Assembly: GCF_001921825.1 (NCBI RefSeq)
Contig: NZ_MSJL01000013.1
Coordinates: 1-51,718 of the forward strand
Direction of reading: 5' to 3'
DNA from: Streptococcus acidominimus
Lineage (GTDB): Bacteria; Bacillota; Bacilli; Lactobacillales; Streptococcaceae
Length of the DNA: 51,718 bases
Made by a program: the position numbers and the translations under genes. Below, piece after piece: positions 9,689 to 18,310 of this stretch (positions are counted from its first letter, which is position 1; every line of letters begins with the position of its first letter). The notes below the pieces were generated by a model. It did no database searches. It was not told where the DNA came from and saw only the letters and a list, made by a program, of their open reading frames with translations.

Positions 9689-9721
9689 AAATAGACTGGA
9701 ACTTTTTGTCCTAGTCTATTT
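9689..9721. terminator. Hairpin terminator downstream of rplT
   Basis: AAATAGACTGGA and TCCTAGTCTATTT pair around a short T-rich loop. The arms start with A and end with T runs, so it could work in both directions. Confidence 0.5.
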
Positions 9722-9744
9722 CTTTATAGTTTTTAAAACGTAGT

Positions 9745-9856
9745 AGTTGAGCAGGTCCGATAGGCTGATTTTATCAGCAGTTACAGTCCTACTCAACTCT
9801 GAAGAGGTGGACGACAAAATCGAACTCTTAGCAATTACCGATTCTTGTCCACCCTC
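9745..9856. repeat. Two adjacent imperfect palindromes 3' of rplT
   Basis: The first pairs AGTTGAGCAGG with TCCTACTCAACT (9745-9798). The second pairs GAGGTGGACGACAAAATCG with CGATTCTTGTCCACCCTC (9802-9856). Similar palindromes of the GTGGACGACAAAATCG type occur between streptococcal genes. It probably serves as the transcript end of the infC operon. The rest of 9571-9864 holds no gene that I can see. Confidence 0.45.
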
Positions 9857-9864
9857 TTTTATAA

Positions 9865-10224
9865 TTATTTACCAAGTTTAGCCTTTGCTGCATCTGCAAG
9901 TGCTGTGAAAGCAGCTGCATCATTAACAGCAAGGTCAGCCAACATTTTACGGTTTACTTCGATTTCAGCCAATTTCAAACCATGCATCAATTGTGAATAT
10001 GAAAGACCATTCATACGAGCAGCCGCGTTTATACGAGCGATCCACAATTTACGGAAATCACGTTTTTTCTGACGACGGTCACGGTATGCATAGTAGTAAG
10101 AATTCATTACTTGTTCTTTTGCAGTACGGAACAAGATATGTTTTGCACCATAGTAACCTTTAGCTAATTTTAAAATACGTTTACGGCGTTTGCGTGATAC
10201 AACGCCACCTTTAACACGTGCCAT
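9865..10224 (-). CDS. rplT: 50S ribosomal protein L20
   Basis: 119 residues, exact family length, very basic N-terminus ([20 protein letters not shown]), then [12 protein letters not shown]20 binds 23S rRNA early in large-subunit assembly and in Firmicutes also represses its own operon by binding the infC leader. It is the last gene of infC-rpmI-rplT. Confidence 0.98.
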   Translation of the reverse strand: MARVKGGVVSRKRRKRILKLAKGYYGAKHILFRTAKEQVMNSYYYAYRDRRQKKRDFRKLWIARINAAARMNGLSYSQLMHGLKLAEIEVNRKMLADLAVNDAAAFTALADAAKAKLGK

Positions 10225-10266
10225 TTCATTTTCCTCCGAATAATTCTCTAATTTCTAGTGATCGAC

Positions 10267-10467
10267 TTATTTAAGTCCTGTAAGCATTGCTTTGATACGT
10301 TTGAAGTCACCTGAATGTACCATTGCTGCTTTACGAAGGTGACGACGTTGTTTTTTAGTCTTACCGTGGAAACGGTGTGAAGTATAAGCGCGGAAGCGTT
10401 TCAATCCACCAGAACCTGTACGTTTGAAACGTTTTGCTGATGCGCGGTGAGTTTTTTGTTTTGGCAT
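10267..10467 (-). CDS. rpmI: 50S ribosomal protein L35
   Basis: 66 residues, starts [18 protein letters not shown], with a strong ribosome site (AAAAGGAGAATAAAA) upstream. It lies between infC and rplT as in nearly all Firmicutes. Confidence 0.98.
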   Translation of the reverse strand: MPKQKTHRASAKRFKRTGSGGLKRFRAYTSHRFHGKTKKQRRHLRKAAMVHSGDFKRIKAMLTGLK

Positions 10468-10493
10468 TTTTATTCTCCTTTTGCTTAGTAAGC

Positions 10494-11024
10494 TTATTTT
10501 TTCTCTGAAGCTGGCGCAAGTTGCATAAACATTTGACGTCCATCCATCTTAGCTCTTTGCTCAATAATCGCAATGTCTTGCGTTGCTTCAGCAAATTCTG
10601 CCAAGACTTTTGCTCCAACTTCTTTATGGGTAATCATCCGTCCTTTAAACCGAATCGACACCTTTACTTTATTTCCTTTTTCAAGGAACTTACGGGCATT
10701 TCGAAGTTTTGTATCGAAGTCTCCTTTATCAATCGTCGGACTCAGACGCACTTCCTTGACCGTCACAACGCTTTGCTTTTTACGTTGTTCTTTTTGTTTT
10801 TTCTGATACTCAAATTTGAACTTACCATAGTCCATAATTTTTGCAACAGGCGGTTTAGCTTGCGGTTGAATCAACACTAAATCAACGTTAGCGCTATCAG
10901 CTATCGCTTGGGCTTCGTTGAGTGGTTTAATTCCTAACTGTTCACCCTCGAGACCGATAAGACGAACTTCACGCACACGAATTTCATCATTGATGAACAA
11001 ATCTTGCTTTGCTATGGCTTTCAC
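10494..11024 (-). CDS. infC: Translation initiation factor IF-3
   Basis: About 173-176 residues with the N domain ([14 protein letters not shown]), the linker ([15 protein letters not shown]) and the C domain ([18 protein letters not shown]). IF-3 binds the 30S subunit and checks the start codon. The track start is GTG 11024, but a good ribosome site GAGGTG (11027-11022) overlaps that GTG and sits six bases before an in-frame ATA at 11015. An ATA start would fit IF-3 autocontrol through rare start codons, so the true N-terminus may be at 11015. Confidence 0.95.
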   Translation of the reverse strand: MKAIAKQDLFINDEIRVREVRLIGLEGEQLGIKPLNEAQAIADSANVDLVLIQPQAKPPVAKIMDYGKFKFEYQKKQKEQRKKQSVVTVKEVRLSPTIDKGDFDTKLRNARKFLEKGNKVKVSIRFKGRMITHKEVGAKVLAEFAEATQDIAIIEQRAKMDGRQMFMQLAPASEKK

Positions 11025-11027
11025 CTC

Positions 11028-11177
11028 ATTTTATTTTTTTCGAGAAAAACAAAGTGGACTTGCTAACACAAGTCCACCACTACATCATTATCTTTCCGAA
11101 GAAAACTTAACACGTAGAGCCAGACAACGTTAGTCGCAAGGCGAGAAGCTCTCACTTCTGCTTTTCTCAATGTTAAC
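11028..11177 (-). promoter_or_regulatory. Structured infC leader with attenuator (L20-leader type)
   Basis: About 150 bases lie between the promoter and infC. They hold a folded upstream part (11100-11165) and a clear intrinsic terminator (11054-11077): GTGGACTTG pairs with CAAGTCCAC and is followed by TTTGTTTTT. This is the layout of the Firmicutes L20 leader, where L20 binding favours termination. I infer the class from position and layout and could not align it to the Rfam model. Confidence 0.65.
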
Positions 11178-11206
11178 AGTATAGCAATACTTTTTTTATT
11201 TGTCAA
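11178..11206 (-). promoter_or_regulatory. Promoter of infC-rpmI-rplT
   Basis: Near-consensus: TTGACA (11206-11201), 17 bases, TATACT (11183-11178). The -35 lies inside the 3' end of cmk. Confidence 0.8.
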
Positions 11207-11873
11207 GAATTTCTTCTGCTTTTTTGGAAATAAATGCAACAACTTTCTCAATGGACACACCTGTCGTATCAAAGGTGATCGCATCATCTGCCGCCTTGAG
11301 GGGAGAAACCGCTCGAGTGCTATCCTTATGATCACGTAAAGCAATCTCTTCTTTCAAGCGCTCGAAATCAGTTGGAATCCCTTTTTCCTGATTTTCCTTA
11401 AAGCGTCGAAGGGCTCTTTCTTCAACGGATGCAATCAGAAAAATCTTTAATTCAGCTTCCGGAAGCACAACGGTTCCAATATCACGACCGTCCATGACAA
11501 TACCTCCTTGTGCCGCAATCTTACGCTGTAAGTCGACCAATTTCTCACGAATTGGAGCAAGGGCAGACACCCAGGAAACATTATTGGTCACTTGGTTCTC
11601 ACGAATGGCATGGGTAATATCCACATCACCTACAAAAACCAACTGCTCCCCCTGTTCACTGCGCCCAAAACTAATGGGAAACTGATCCAACAGGGCTACA
11701 ATCGCGGCACTATCTTCTTGCCCCACCTGATGTTGCAAGGCTAAATAGGTCGCAGCACGATACATGGCTCCTGTATCCAAATAGATATAGTCAAATTTTT
11801 TCGCAATAATCTTAGCAACTGTACTCTTGCCACTTGATGCTGGACCATCAATGGCGATTTGAATTGATTTCAT
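11196..11873 (-). CDS. cmk: Cytidylate kinase
   Basis: 225 residues. It phosphorylates CMP and dCMP with ATP. The P-loop [14 protein letters not shown] is at the N-terminus, followed by [10 protein letters not shown] and [15 protein letters not shown], all typical. It starts eight bases after the LysM gene stops, with GAGGAATT upstream, and its end holds the infC promoter. Confidence 0.95.
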   Translation of the reverse strand: MKSIQIAIDGPASSGKSTVAKIIAKKFDYIYLDTGAMYRAATYLALQHQVGQEDSAAIVALLDQFPISFGRSEQGEQLVFVGDVDITHAIRENQVTNNVSWVSALAPIREKLVDLQRKIAAQGGIVMDGRDIGTVVLPEAELKIFLIASVEERALRRFKENQEKGIPTDFERLKEEIALRDHKDSTRAVSPLKAADDAITFDTTGVSIEKVVAFISKKAEEILDK

Positions 11874-11881
11874 AATTCCTC

Positions 11882-12379
11882 TTACTTAATTTTAACGAGA
11901 TCACCTGGATTTGCCCACCAAGTACCACCAGGACCTGTCATTTTATCTGGATTCAAGCGTTCCAACTCTTCAGGGGAAATACCTGCACGAGCTGCGATCA
12001 TATCACGTCCCTCACCTGCCTGAACAGCAATGGTTTCACCGCTGACTGCTGCTGAAGATTGCGTTGTATCTTCTGCGCTACTGCTACTTGCAGGATCTGA
12101 TGTTTCTGACGGCTTGCTTGTACTGGCTGTGGTAGTAGCTGTCTTTGTACTACTTGCTGTTGACACTGTACTGCTGGTATTATAAAACTCTTGACTGGCA
12201 TCCGTCTTGCTACCTCCATTAGATAGGTAGACCATGGCGATGGTTGTTATAATAACGATGAATAGAAATAACACCGCTAAAATGCTCAACACCCGGGTAC
12301 CTGAGTTCCCTTTGGCTGAACGACTTCTTCTACTCTCTGTGGATTGATAAATTTCCTCATTCCATGGTTCTTGTGACAT
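11882..12379 (-). CDS. LysM-type membrane-anchored surface protein
   Basis: 165 residues: a cytoplasmic basic stretch, one membrane segment (about 30-50, [19 protein letters not shown]), a ~60-residue Ser/Thr/Ala linker, and a C-terminal LysM-like domain (about 118-165) ending NPGDLVKIK. It should bind peptidoglycan outside the cell. Members of this family (SAG1386/EF1546 type) commonly sit before cmk in streptococci. The ribosome site AAGGAGAAAG is strong. It is divergent from the ferredoxin gene with only 50 bases between start codons. Confidence 0.75.
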   Translation of the reverse strand: MSQEPWNEEIYQSTESRRSRSAKGNSGTRVLSILAVLFLFIVIITTIAMVYLSNGGSKTDASQEFYNTSSTVSTASSTKTATTTASTSKPSETSDPASSSSAEDTTQSSAAVSGETIAVQAGEGRDMIAARAGISPEELERLNPDKMTGPGGTWWANPGDLVKIK

Positions 12380-12394
12380 GAATAATCTTTCTCC

Positions 12395-12423
12395 TTGTCT
12401 TTTTTATAAAATCTCATTACAAT
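12395..12423 (+). promoter_or_regulatory. Promoter of the ferredoxin gene
   Basis: TTGTCT (12395-12400), 17 bases, TACAAT (12418-12423). The ATG follows after six bases and there is no ribosome-binding sequence, so a leaderless transcript is likely. Confidence 0.6.
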
Positions 12424-12429
12424 AATAAT

Positions 12430-12627
12430 ATGAAAGTTACACTTTATCCAGAAAAATGTATCGCTTGTGGACTGTGTCAAACCATTTCAAACGTCTTTGA
12501 TTACGATGATGATGGTATTGTCTTATTTGCAGAGGCTCCCCAAGAAGCTACCATTGAAGTGAATGACCAAGCAGATACACTTCTAGCTGCTAAATCCTGT
12601 CCTACAAAAGCCATTTCTATTGACTAA
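12430..12627 (+). CDS. Ferredoxin, single [4Fe-4S] type
   Basis: 65 residues with CIACGLC and a distal SCPTKAI, i.e. three close cysteines plus one C-P, enough for one [4Fe-4S] cluster. It is an electron carrier; the partner is unknown. It is acidic throughout. No ribosome site precedes the ATG. It ends one base before the end of the convergent EbsA-like gene, leaving no room for a terminator between them. Confidence 0.9.
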   Translation: MKVTLYPEKCIACGLCQTISNVFDYDDDGIVLFAEAPQEATIEVNDQADTLLAAKSCPTKAISID

Positions 12628-13104
12628 TCAGTCTTTATTCGCGTAATATTCCTCAAAATAATCTTGCGTGACCAGATGATCCGTCAAGACAATTTCCCCT
12701 TGAAAATGAGGATTGAGGGCTAGGGCATTGACAAAATACTTTTTCGGCCACTTCCTGATATAATAGACCTTTCCGTCTGGCATATCCCTTGAAAAAATTT
12801 TCACGAATAGATAGGTCACTTCAATTTTTGAAATCGTAGCGATTCCTACTTTTTTCGAAGCAAAGGGATTCGCCGAAGCAATCCGCAGATACTCCTCATC
12901 GATCACAAAGTAACGATGCCAGCCTATCCCAAACATGATAATCACCAGTACGAATAGCTGAATAATCGTATCCGATATTCGTAGCTTTTCTAATATGAGG
13001 GATAAGGCAAGAAAGGCAGGAGTAATTGCTAAAGACCAATAAATAATCGACCATGACAAGTCCGGTTGCCAGTGATACCGAATCCGACCAAATATCTTAA
13101 TCAT
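12628..13104 (-). CDS. EbsA-like membrane protein
   Basis: 158 residues with two membrane segments (about 18-40 and 45-62) then a cytoplasmic PH-like part (WHRYFVIDEEYLRI...). Similar proteins annotated EbsA lie next to this ferredoxin in other streptococci; the molecular role is not established. The start has GGAGGAGCAAG upstream. Family name is from memory, not from a search. Confidence 0.55.
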   Translation of the reverse strand: MIKIFGRIRYHWQPDLSWSIIYWSLAITPAFLALSLILEKLRISDTIIQLFVLVIIMFGIGWHRYFVIDEEYLRIASANPFASKKVGIATISKIEVTYLFVKIFSRDMPDGKVYYIRKWPKKYFVNALALNPHFQGEIVLTDHLVTQDYFEEYYANKD

Positions 13105-13175
13105 CTTGCTCCTCCTACTACTATTCTAGCATAAAACTTAACATTTTCCTATAAAAATACCCAAGGAAACGTACG

Positions 13176-13220
13176 AAATACCAATAAAGGACTGAAAATT
13201 TCAGTCCTTTATTGGTATTT
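13176..13220. terminator. Strong bidirectional terminator
   Basis: A perfect 22-base palindrome with a single-base loop: AAATACCAATAAAGGACTGA... pairs fully with its complement, followed by TCTTTAT. It separates the EbsA-like gene from the end of the polysaccharide operon. Confidence 0.8.
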
Positions 13221-13250
13221 TCTTTATACAGTTGCTTCGTTTTCTTTTAG

Positions 13251-13310
13251 TATAGCCGTTTAGTTTATTTTTAGTACTAGCTCAACCAGTCTGGGGAGAG
13301 ACTGGTTGAG
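13251..13310. repeat. RUP end fused to a BOX-type hairpin
   Basis: 13251-13280 equals the inner-to-outer end of the RUP element (TATAGCCGTTTAGTTTATTT, then TTAGTACTAG). It runs straight into a perfect hairpin, CTCAACCAGTC...GACTGGTTGAG. The same junction occurs at 24775-24835 with a different but still paired stem (CTCAAACAGTC...GACTGTTTGAG). The opposite RUP end is missing here. Confidence 0.75.
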
Positions 13311-13415
13311 GTTAAGAGAAGAAATGCTCATGATAGTTAGTAAAGATTCTTTATACTGTAAAGCTTACAGAACGGCAATCGCTTCTTTATTTGCTTCTAC
13401 TAAATATCCGCCAAA

Positions 13416-15833
13416 TTATTGTGGAATCTCAAAAAATTCTCTTGAAAGGTATCCCTTACCTGCTACTATATCATACTCTACTAAGCGTAAATCCTCTGCA
13501 ATCTGTCTCCCTTCTTCGTCAAGCTCTTTTTTATCCACACTTGCTTTATGTAATACATCTGTTAATAAAGCATAATATGGAGAAACTTTAGCATTTGTTT
13601 GTTCGAATAGTAAGGCTGTAAAATCACTAGAATTTACAAGTGGATAATCTAACTTGGGTGTTTCAAAATTACTCCAGATAAAATAATCTGTTAAGAACTG
13701 ACTCTCTGGATTTTTCTCAAATGTTGTCTTAGGATACAAACCCGGTAGATGATCGCCGTAGAATACTACTGTGATTTTTTTATCCACATTAGATAGTTCA
13801 TCTAAAAAGCTTTTTGTCGCTTGATCCGTCTGATAAAGTAAGCGCGAATAGCTCAACAGGTTCCCCGACTCGATGTCAGTAAAATGTTCACCCGTCACAA
13901 TCAAGTGCTCTGGTTCATAATAATACCATGGACTATGATTTTGCATGGTTAATACTGAAAAGAACTGATTTTTAGATGTTGATAATTGATTCAACACTTT
14001 ATTATAGGTGGATTCATCACTAGGATGGGCTCCCATATTTTGGACAGTGCTATCTTTTCCTTTTTCTTCCAAAAAAACTTGAGTATTAAAGCCCAGCTGG
14101 GAGTACATAGATCTCCTAGAATAATTATTTCCGCTAGCCAAGTGCACCACAAATCTATCTTCAAAATGATTACTAATGCTAGGAAATACTTTTAAATTGG
14201 GAGCTAGTTCTGAATTCATAATATATACATAGGAGCTAAGATTATATTTAGGTAAGCCTGTTAAGGCTTGAAACTCCATATTAGCAGTTCCCCCACCATA
14301 ACTATCTGATTTCATCAAACCACTTGTATTTTCATTTAAAATAGTTGATATATTTGGTAAAATATCCCTCGTAGATTGAATACCTTCTAACCTTCTTGGA
14401 TCAGAAAAACTCTCACTTAAAATATAAATCACTGTTTGATCTGAAATATTCGATGTTCTCTCATTATTTATCTGTTCTGCCAGTGCTCTATATTTTTCAA
14501 CTATTTTTCCCATCTCTTGCTTTGAATAGTCGGAAGGCATCTCCATATTTTCACGCGTCAATTGTTTGAACCAAATATAGCTTACAGACTGAAAGCGAGA
14601 ATTAGCTGATAAACCAAAATAAATCTCTAACCAATGAAGATTTTGTAGATTATCTATTGAGGACAGTAGGGGAATATTTCCTGATTTCTTCAATTCTTTA
14701 GAATGCAAAACTGCATTTGTCATACCTATAAAGAAACCTACAACCAGTAAAACTACTGTCACTTGCTGTATTCTGGACTTAAATAATCTATCTGATAATA
14801 TCTGGAATCTATAGGAAAAGACAATGATTATAGCAGTGATTAATATGAATAGATTAATCACTAAACCAATATTAATATTGGCAAAACGAGCAACTGTTCC
14901 GATTTCTTTCAGCCATGTCAAATCTGCTGGTAAAAACGGCTCGTGTCTCATTGAAAATTTTACACTATTAACAATACTAATTATTACTCCGAGAGTAACA
15001 TTTATCAACGTCCCTAAGATATATCGATTTGTGACTCCATAAATTCCAATAAATAGAAAAGTAAATACCATAATTTGGAAGAAAGTTGCTCCTGAGGCTA
15101 AATATGTCCCAAACCAATCTCCCTTATCAGTTAAGCCTGCTTGAACTGTGTAATTAAAAATTCCTGCTAACAAGATACTTGTTGTTAACAAAAGAGCAAA
15201 ATTTGCTTTTTTCTTTTTGATAGCTTTCCCTGCTTGAACAAGATAATAAGAAAAAACAGAGATCAGTATATAGGCTATCAAACTATATATAAATAGATGT
15301 TTTTGATTTAAGATTTTCTGATTATTATATAGCTTTAGATAACTATTTTCCTTAATGATTAAAGTCATCTGACTTCCTGTCATAATGAAATAAGTAAAAA
15401 GCTGGCTTAATAATATCTCATAATTCCTACTTTGGATCGAACAATAAATTTTTCCACGATACTGTTGGAACATTCTATAACTTACACAAATGGCAAGAAT
15501 AACAACTGTAGCTATCAGACCGTTATATTGGATGAAACCATTCTTATCAAAGTCATACCAATGAAATGCTTCTACATTCAAATGAAAGGTCATCTTCATC
15601 CAATAATCAAATACTAAATAGAGAAAATATAGCGATCCAATATGAAGAAGATGCAACCAATTTATTTTATAGTAAACTAGGAACATCCTGACTGAAAACG
15701 ATATCCCAATAATAAAAATAGAGAGACTTAAAAGTGGTGGGTTCGCTCCAAGAATGACATTTAAATCATAAAAAATTAAACTATAAAAACTTAAATAAAT
15801 GACAAAGTAAACCCACTTATTTTTCAACAACAT
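13416..15833 (-). CDS. GacH/SccH-like phosphoglycerol transferase
   Basis: About 805 residues from ATG 15833 (a TTG 15 bases upstream is possible; neither has a good ribosome site). Some ten to twelve membrane segments fill residues 1-370, then an extracellular sulfatase-fold domain has YILSESFSDP, the nucleophile Thr in GGGTANMEFQALTG and FYGDHLPGLYP. This is the layout of GacH (group A streptococcus) and SccH (S. mutans), which put glycerol phosphate on the rhamnan side chain. Being the last gene of this rhamnan operon supports the same job. The last ~100 residues may be separate from the catalytic fold. Confidence 0.8.
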   Translation of the reverse strand: MLLKNKWVYFVIYLSFYSLIFYDLNVILGANPPLLSLSIFIIGISFSVRMFLVYYKINWLHLLHIGSLYFLYLVFDYWMKMTFHLNVEAFHWYDFDKNGFIQYNGLIATVVILAICVSYRMFQQYRGKIYCSIQSRNYEILLSQLFTYFIMTGSQMTLIIKENSYLKLYNNQKILNQKHLFIYSLIAYILISVFSYYLVQAGKAIKKKKANFALLLTTSILLAGIFNYTVQAGLTDKGDWFGTYLASGATFFQIMVFTFLFIGIYGVTNRYILGTLINVTLGVIISIVNSVKFSMRHEPFLPADLTWLKEIGTVARFANINIGLVINLFILITAIIIVFSYRFQILSDRLFKSRIQQVTVVLLVVGFFIGMTNAVLHSKELKKSGNIPLLSSIDNLQNLHWLEIYFGLSANSRFQSVSYIWFKQLTRENMEMPSDYSKQEMGKIVEKYRALAEQINNERTSNISDQTVIYILSESFSDPRRLEGIQSTRDILPNISTILNENTSGLMKSDSYGGGTANMEFQALTGLPKYNLSSYVYIMNSELAPNLKVFPSISNHFEDRFVVHLASGNNYSRRSMYSQLGFNTQVFLEEKGKDSTVQNMGAHPSDESTYNKVLNQLSTSKNQFFSVLTMQNHSPWYYYEPEHLIVTGEHFTDIESGNLLSYSRLLYQTDQATKSFLDELSNVDKKITVVFYGDHLPGLYPKTTFEKNPESQFLTDYFIWSNFETPKLDYPLVNSSDFTALLFEQTNAKVSPYYALLTDVLHKASVDKKELDEEGRQIAEDLRLVEYDIVAGKGYLSREFFEIPQ

Positions 15834-15854
15834 AATATGATATACCAACTCTCA

Positions 15855-17333
15855 CTATATTTGAGTATATAATCCGACACTAATCGTAAAAATATTTAAA
15901 TAAACCATGGAAGATTGTAAAAACATAAGGAATGTATTTGATTGCTGAAGTGAAAATTTTTGTGGCTTGAAAGCACGCTGAATAAAATGTCCCAGCAGAA
16001 TAGGCGCCATTAAAATCATAAAGTAATAATATCGTCCCTGAACACCTCCAACCAAAATATTGCCTGGACTATAAACCCTTGGATCTCCTGTAATAGCATA
16101 AATAATTAGGAAGGTAATCCCTAGTAATGTAAGAAGGGTCCAAATAATAAAGTTTTTACTAAGTTTAAACGATGTCTGCATAACAATTATAGTCAGCAAG
16201 CTAAATACTAATAAAGTAGTAATAGCAATTAGAGTATCTGACTGGTGGGACACATAATGCAAGGGACGAATCATATAATTCTCCACGATAACCGCAGGCA
16301 TACTAAGCATTGTGCGAATAATCGGCAAGGGATGCTTAGCAAAATATAGCAATCCTGGACTACTTCCAGTAACAGGATTTGCAGATGAAAACATAGGAAT
16401 GATTCCTGAATAAAGTAAGGCAAATAAAAAATTTAAACTAAATACTCCGAGAGAAAACCATCTTGTTTTCTTAGAATCATAATATTTACCTGGTAGTACG
16501 CTAATCAAGCTACCTGCTAATACCAAAGGAAATTTGGAAAATATAAATAGTGTAACAAATGCTTGGTAGAGTAATGAAACTTTTTTAGTCACAAGTATTT
16601 TCCCTGATAAAATATTAGTCAATAGGGCAATGATGAGTAAAGAGGCTCCATAATATAGATAATCATAGTGATAGTTAGATACAATATACATGGTTGAGGG
16701 AAGTGTTCCCATCAAATAAATCATTTCTTGATAGGCTTTGCTAAGTTTAATCGCTGCATATACTAAAGAAGCAAATGCTAGTACATGAAAAATACGTCCT
16801 AAATAATAAGAAATATAAACTTTATTAGACAATAAGCGACCTATATTCCAACCAAGACTACCTGGAATGAATGCTGGGTTATCAAAAGCATTAGGCGTAC
16901 CTTTGATATTACTCTTTTTATGCTCCACAGAATACCAATAGTCATCCCCTCGAAAATTTTCTTGATTTCGAATCCCATCATGAAGGAATACAGATTCATA
17001 ATCCTCTAATGTTTCATTCGAATACTTAAATAAGAAACTATCCGATAAACCAATTGCGTTTGCAAGATGAGCCTCCTCATCTAAACCATATTGAACAGGC
17101 TTAATAAGTGCAATTGAACTCCCCAAACATAGTATGAGGATAAATGCATTGATAGCAAGTTTTGACGGTTCTTGAAAATTCGTTACTAAAAGAGTTATAG
17201 TAACTCCAAGTACAACGATCCAGAATCGAAGGTCAATTTTCCATTCAAACAAAATAGGTACAGCCAACTGTGCCAGAAGAACAATAGCTACTCCCAAAGC
17301 TATCCTAAGCAGCTTTTTCAAACCTATAGTCAT
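15855..17333 (-). CDS. DUF2142-type polytopic membrane protein
   Basis: 492 residues with about 11-12 membrane segments and a large extracytoplasmic loop after the second or third one (residues ~85-165, YGLDEEAHLANAIG...). The DEEAH-type motif and topology suit the DUF2142 family, which resembles GT-C glycosyltransferases using lipid-linked sugars. It might add a sugar outside the membrane, similar to GacL, but this is inference. The start overlaps the preceding stop (ATGA) with AGGGAGAT upstream. Confidence 0.65.
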   Translation of the reverse strand: MTIGLKKLLRIALGVAIVLLAQLAVPILFEWKIDLRFWIVVLGVTITLLVTNFQEPSKLAINAFILILCLGSSIALIKPVQYGLDEEAHLANAIGLSDSFLFKYSNETLEDYESVFLHDGIRNQENFRGDDYWYSVEHKKSNIKGTPNAFDNPAFIPGSLGWNIGRLLSNKVYISYYLGRIFHVLAFASLVYAAIKLSKAYQEMIYLMGTLPSTMYIVSNYHYDYLYYGASLLIIALLTNILSGKILVTKKVSLLYQAFVTLFIFSKFPLVLAGSLISVLPGKYYDSKKTRWFSLGVFSLNFLFALLYSGIIPMFSSANPVTGSSPGLLYFAKHPLPIIRTMLSMPAVIVENYMIRPLHYVSHQSDTLIAITTLLVFSLLTIIVMQTSFKLSKNFIIWTLLTLLGITFLIIYAITGDPRVYSPGNILVGGVQGRYYYFMILMAPILLGHFIQRAFKPQKFSLQQSNTFLMFLQSSMVYLNIFTISVGLYTQI

Positions 17334-18310
17334 ATCTCCCTGTTCCTCTCTAATGAATATCGGTGGATATCAGCGCTTATATCCACTTTATTTGCTAAGC
17401 GAATCCCTCTCCATTTTTCTAAATGGAACAACGGATTCACCAATAACCAATACAATTTTTGTTTCCACGAAAAATTCCGATCTCTACAAATCTTCAAAGA
17501 ATCTTTCAAACTTCCTTTGAAAGTATTTAAAAGTAGAGAAGAAAACGATAAGGGAGTAGTAACTCCACTATTTATACGGATATTGTAAGTTTCATCGAAA
17601 ATTCGCTGCTTATAGTGCTTCAAAAGGACATCATTAGAATGTTCTACAATGGCTTTGGCGTTATAAACTTTGATATAACCCGCATCTAAAATATCTTTTC
17701 CATATTCATAATCTTCAGAATATGCTACATGTCGATAACCGATTTTATTCACTAAAAAATGACGAGGAGCCGCTGAGCAGACATCGCTATAAAAGGACTC
17801 TTTCGTGTATTTTCCTCTTAATGCTTCCTCAGAGCGTGTCCAGAAGGTTAAAGCGTCTTCGACACCTTGCTCACGAAATACTGCTTCAATATCATATTTC
17901 ATTGCTGGAAAACATGCTAAGCGTGGTTTTTGTCGTGCTACAACTCCTGCTATATTCGGATTTAAAGCAAATGGAGCAACCATCTCTGTTAACCAATTGT
18001 CATTATAAGGTACTGCATCTTGGCTTAGATAGACCATGATTTCTCCTGTGGCGATCTCTGCCGCCATTTGGCGCGTTCCTCCATGCGAATACTCTTCTTT
18101 GGAAATCTTTAGCAGTTGGATATTGCCATATTTTTCGGCAAATCGCTCAATAATTTGTACAGATTTATCCTTAGAACCAGAGTCTGTAATCAAAACATCC
18201 CAATCAAATTCCGTTTTTTGTCGATAAATCCCTTCTAAAGTCTCTTCCAAATGATCATGTTCACCATTATAAACAGGAATAAAGATAGTTGCTTTGTTCA
18301 TTTTAGACAT
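17330..18310 (-). CDS. GT2 glycosyltransferase, rhamnosyltransferase type
   Basis: 326 residues. A GT-A fold N-terminus reads FIPVYNGE, LITDSGSKDKS and EYSHGGTRQMAAE; the HGGTRN-type motif and LSQDAVP (DxD-like) are typical of rhamnosyltransferases of the RfbN/CpsN class. No membrane span. It overlaps the WsaF-like gene by eight bases with GAGGTGA before its ATG. It probably adds rhamnose to the growing glycan on undecaprenyl phosphate. Confidence 0.75.
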   Translation of the reverse strand: MSKMNKATIFIPVYNGEHDHLEETLEGIYRQKTEFDWDVLITDSGSKDKSVQIIERFAEKYGNIQLLKISKEEYSHGGTRQMAAEIATGEIMVYLSQDAVPYNDNWLTEMVAPFALNPNIAGVVARQKPRLACFPAMKYDIEAVFREQGVEDALTFWTRSEEALRGKYTKESFYSDVCSAAPRHFLVNKIGYRHVAYSEDYEYGKDILDAGYIKVYNAKAIVEHSNDVLLKHYKQRIFDETYNIRINSGVTTPLSFSSLLLNTFKGSLKDSLKICRDRNFSWKQKLYWLLVNPLFHLEKWRGIRLANKVDISADIHRYSLERNREI

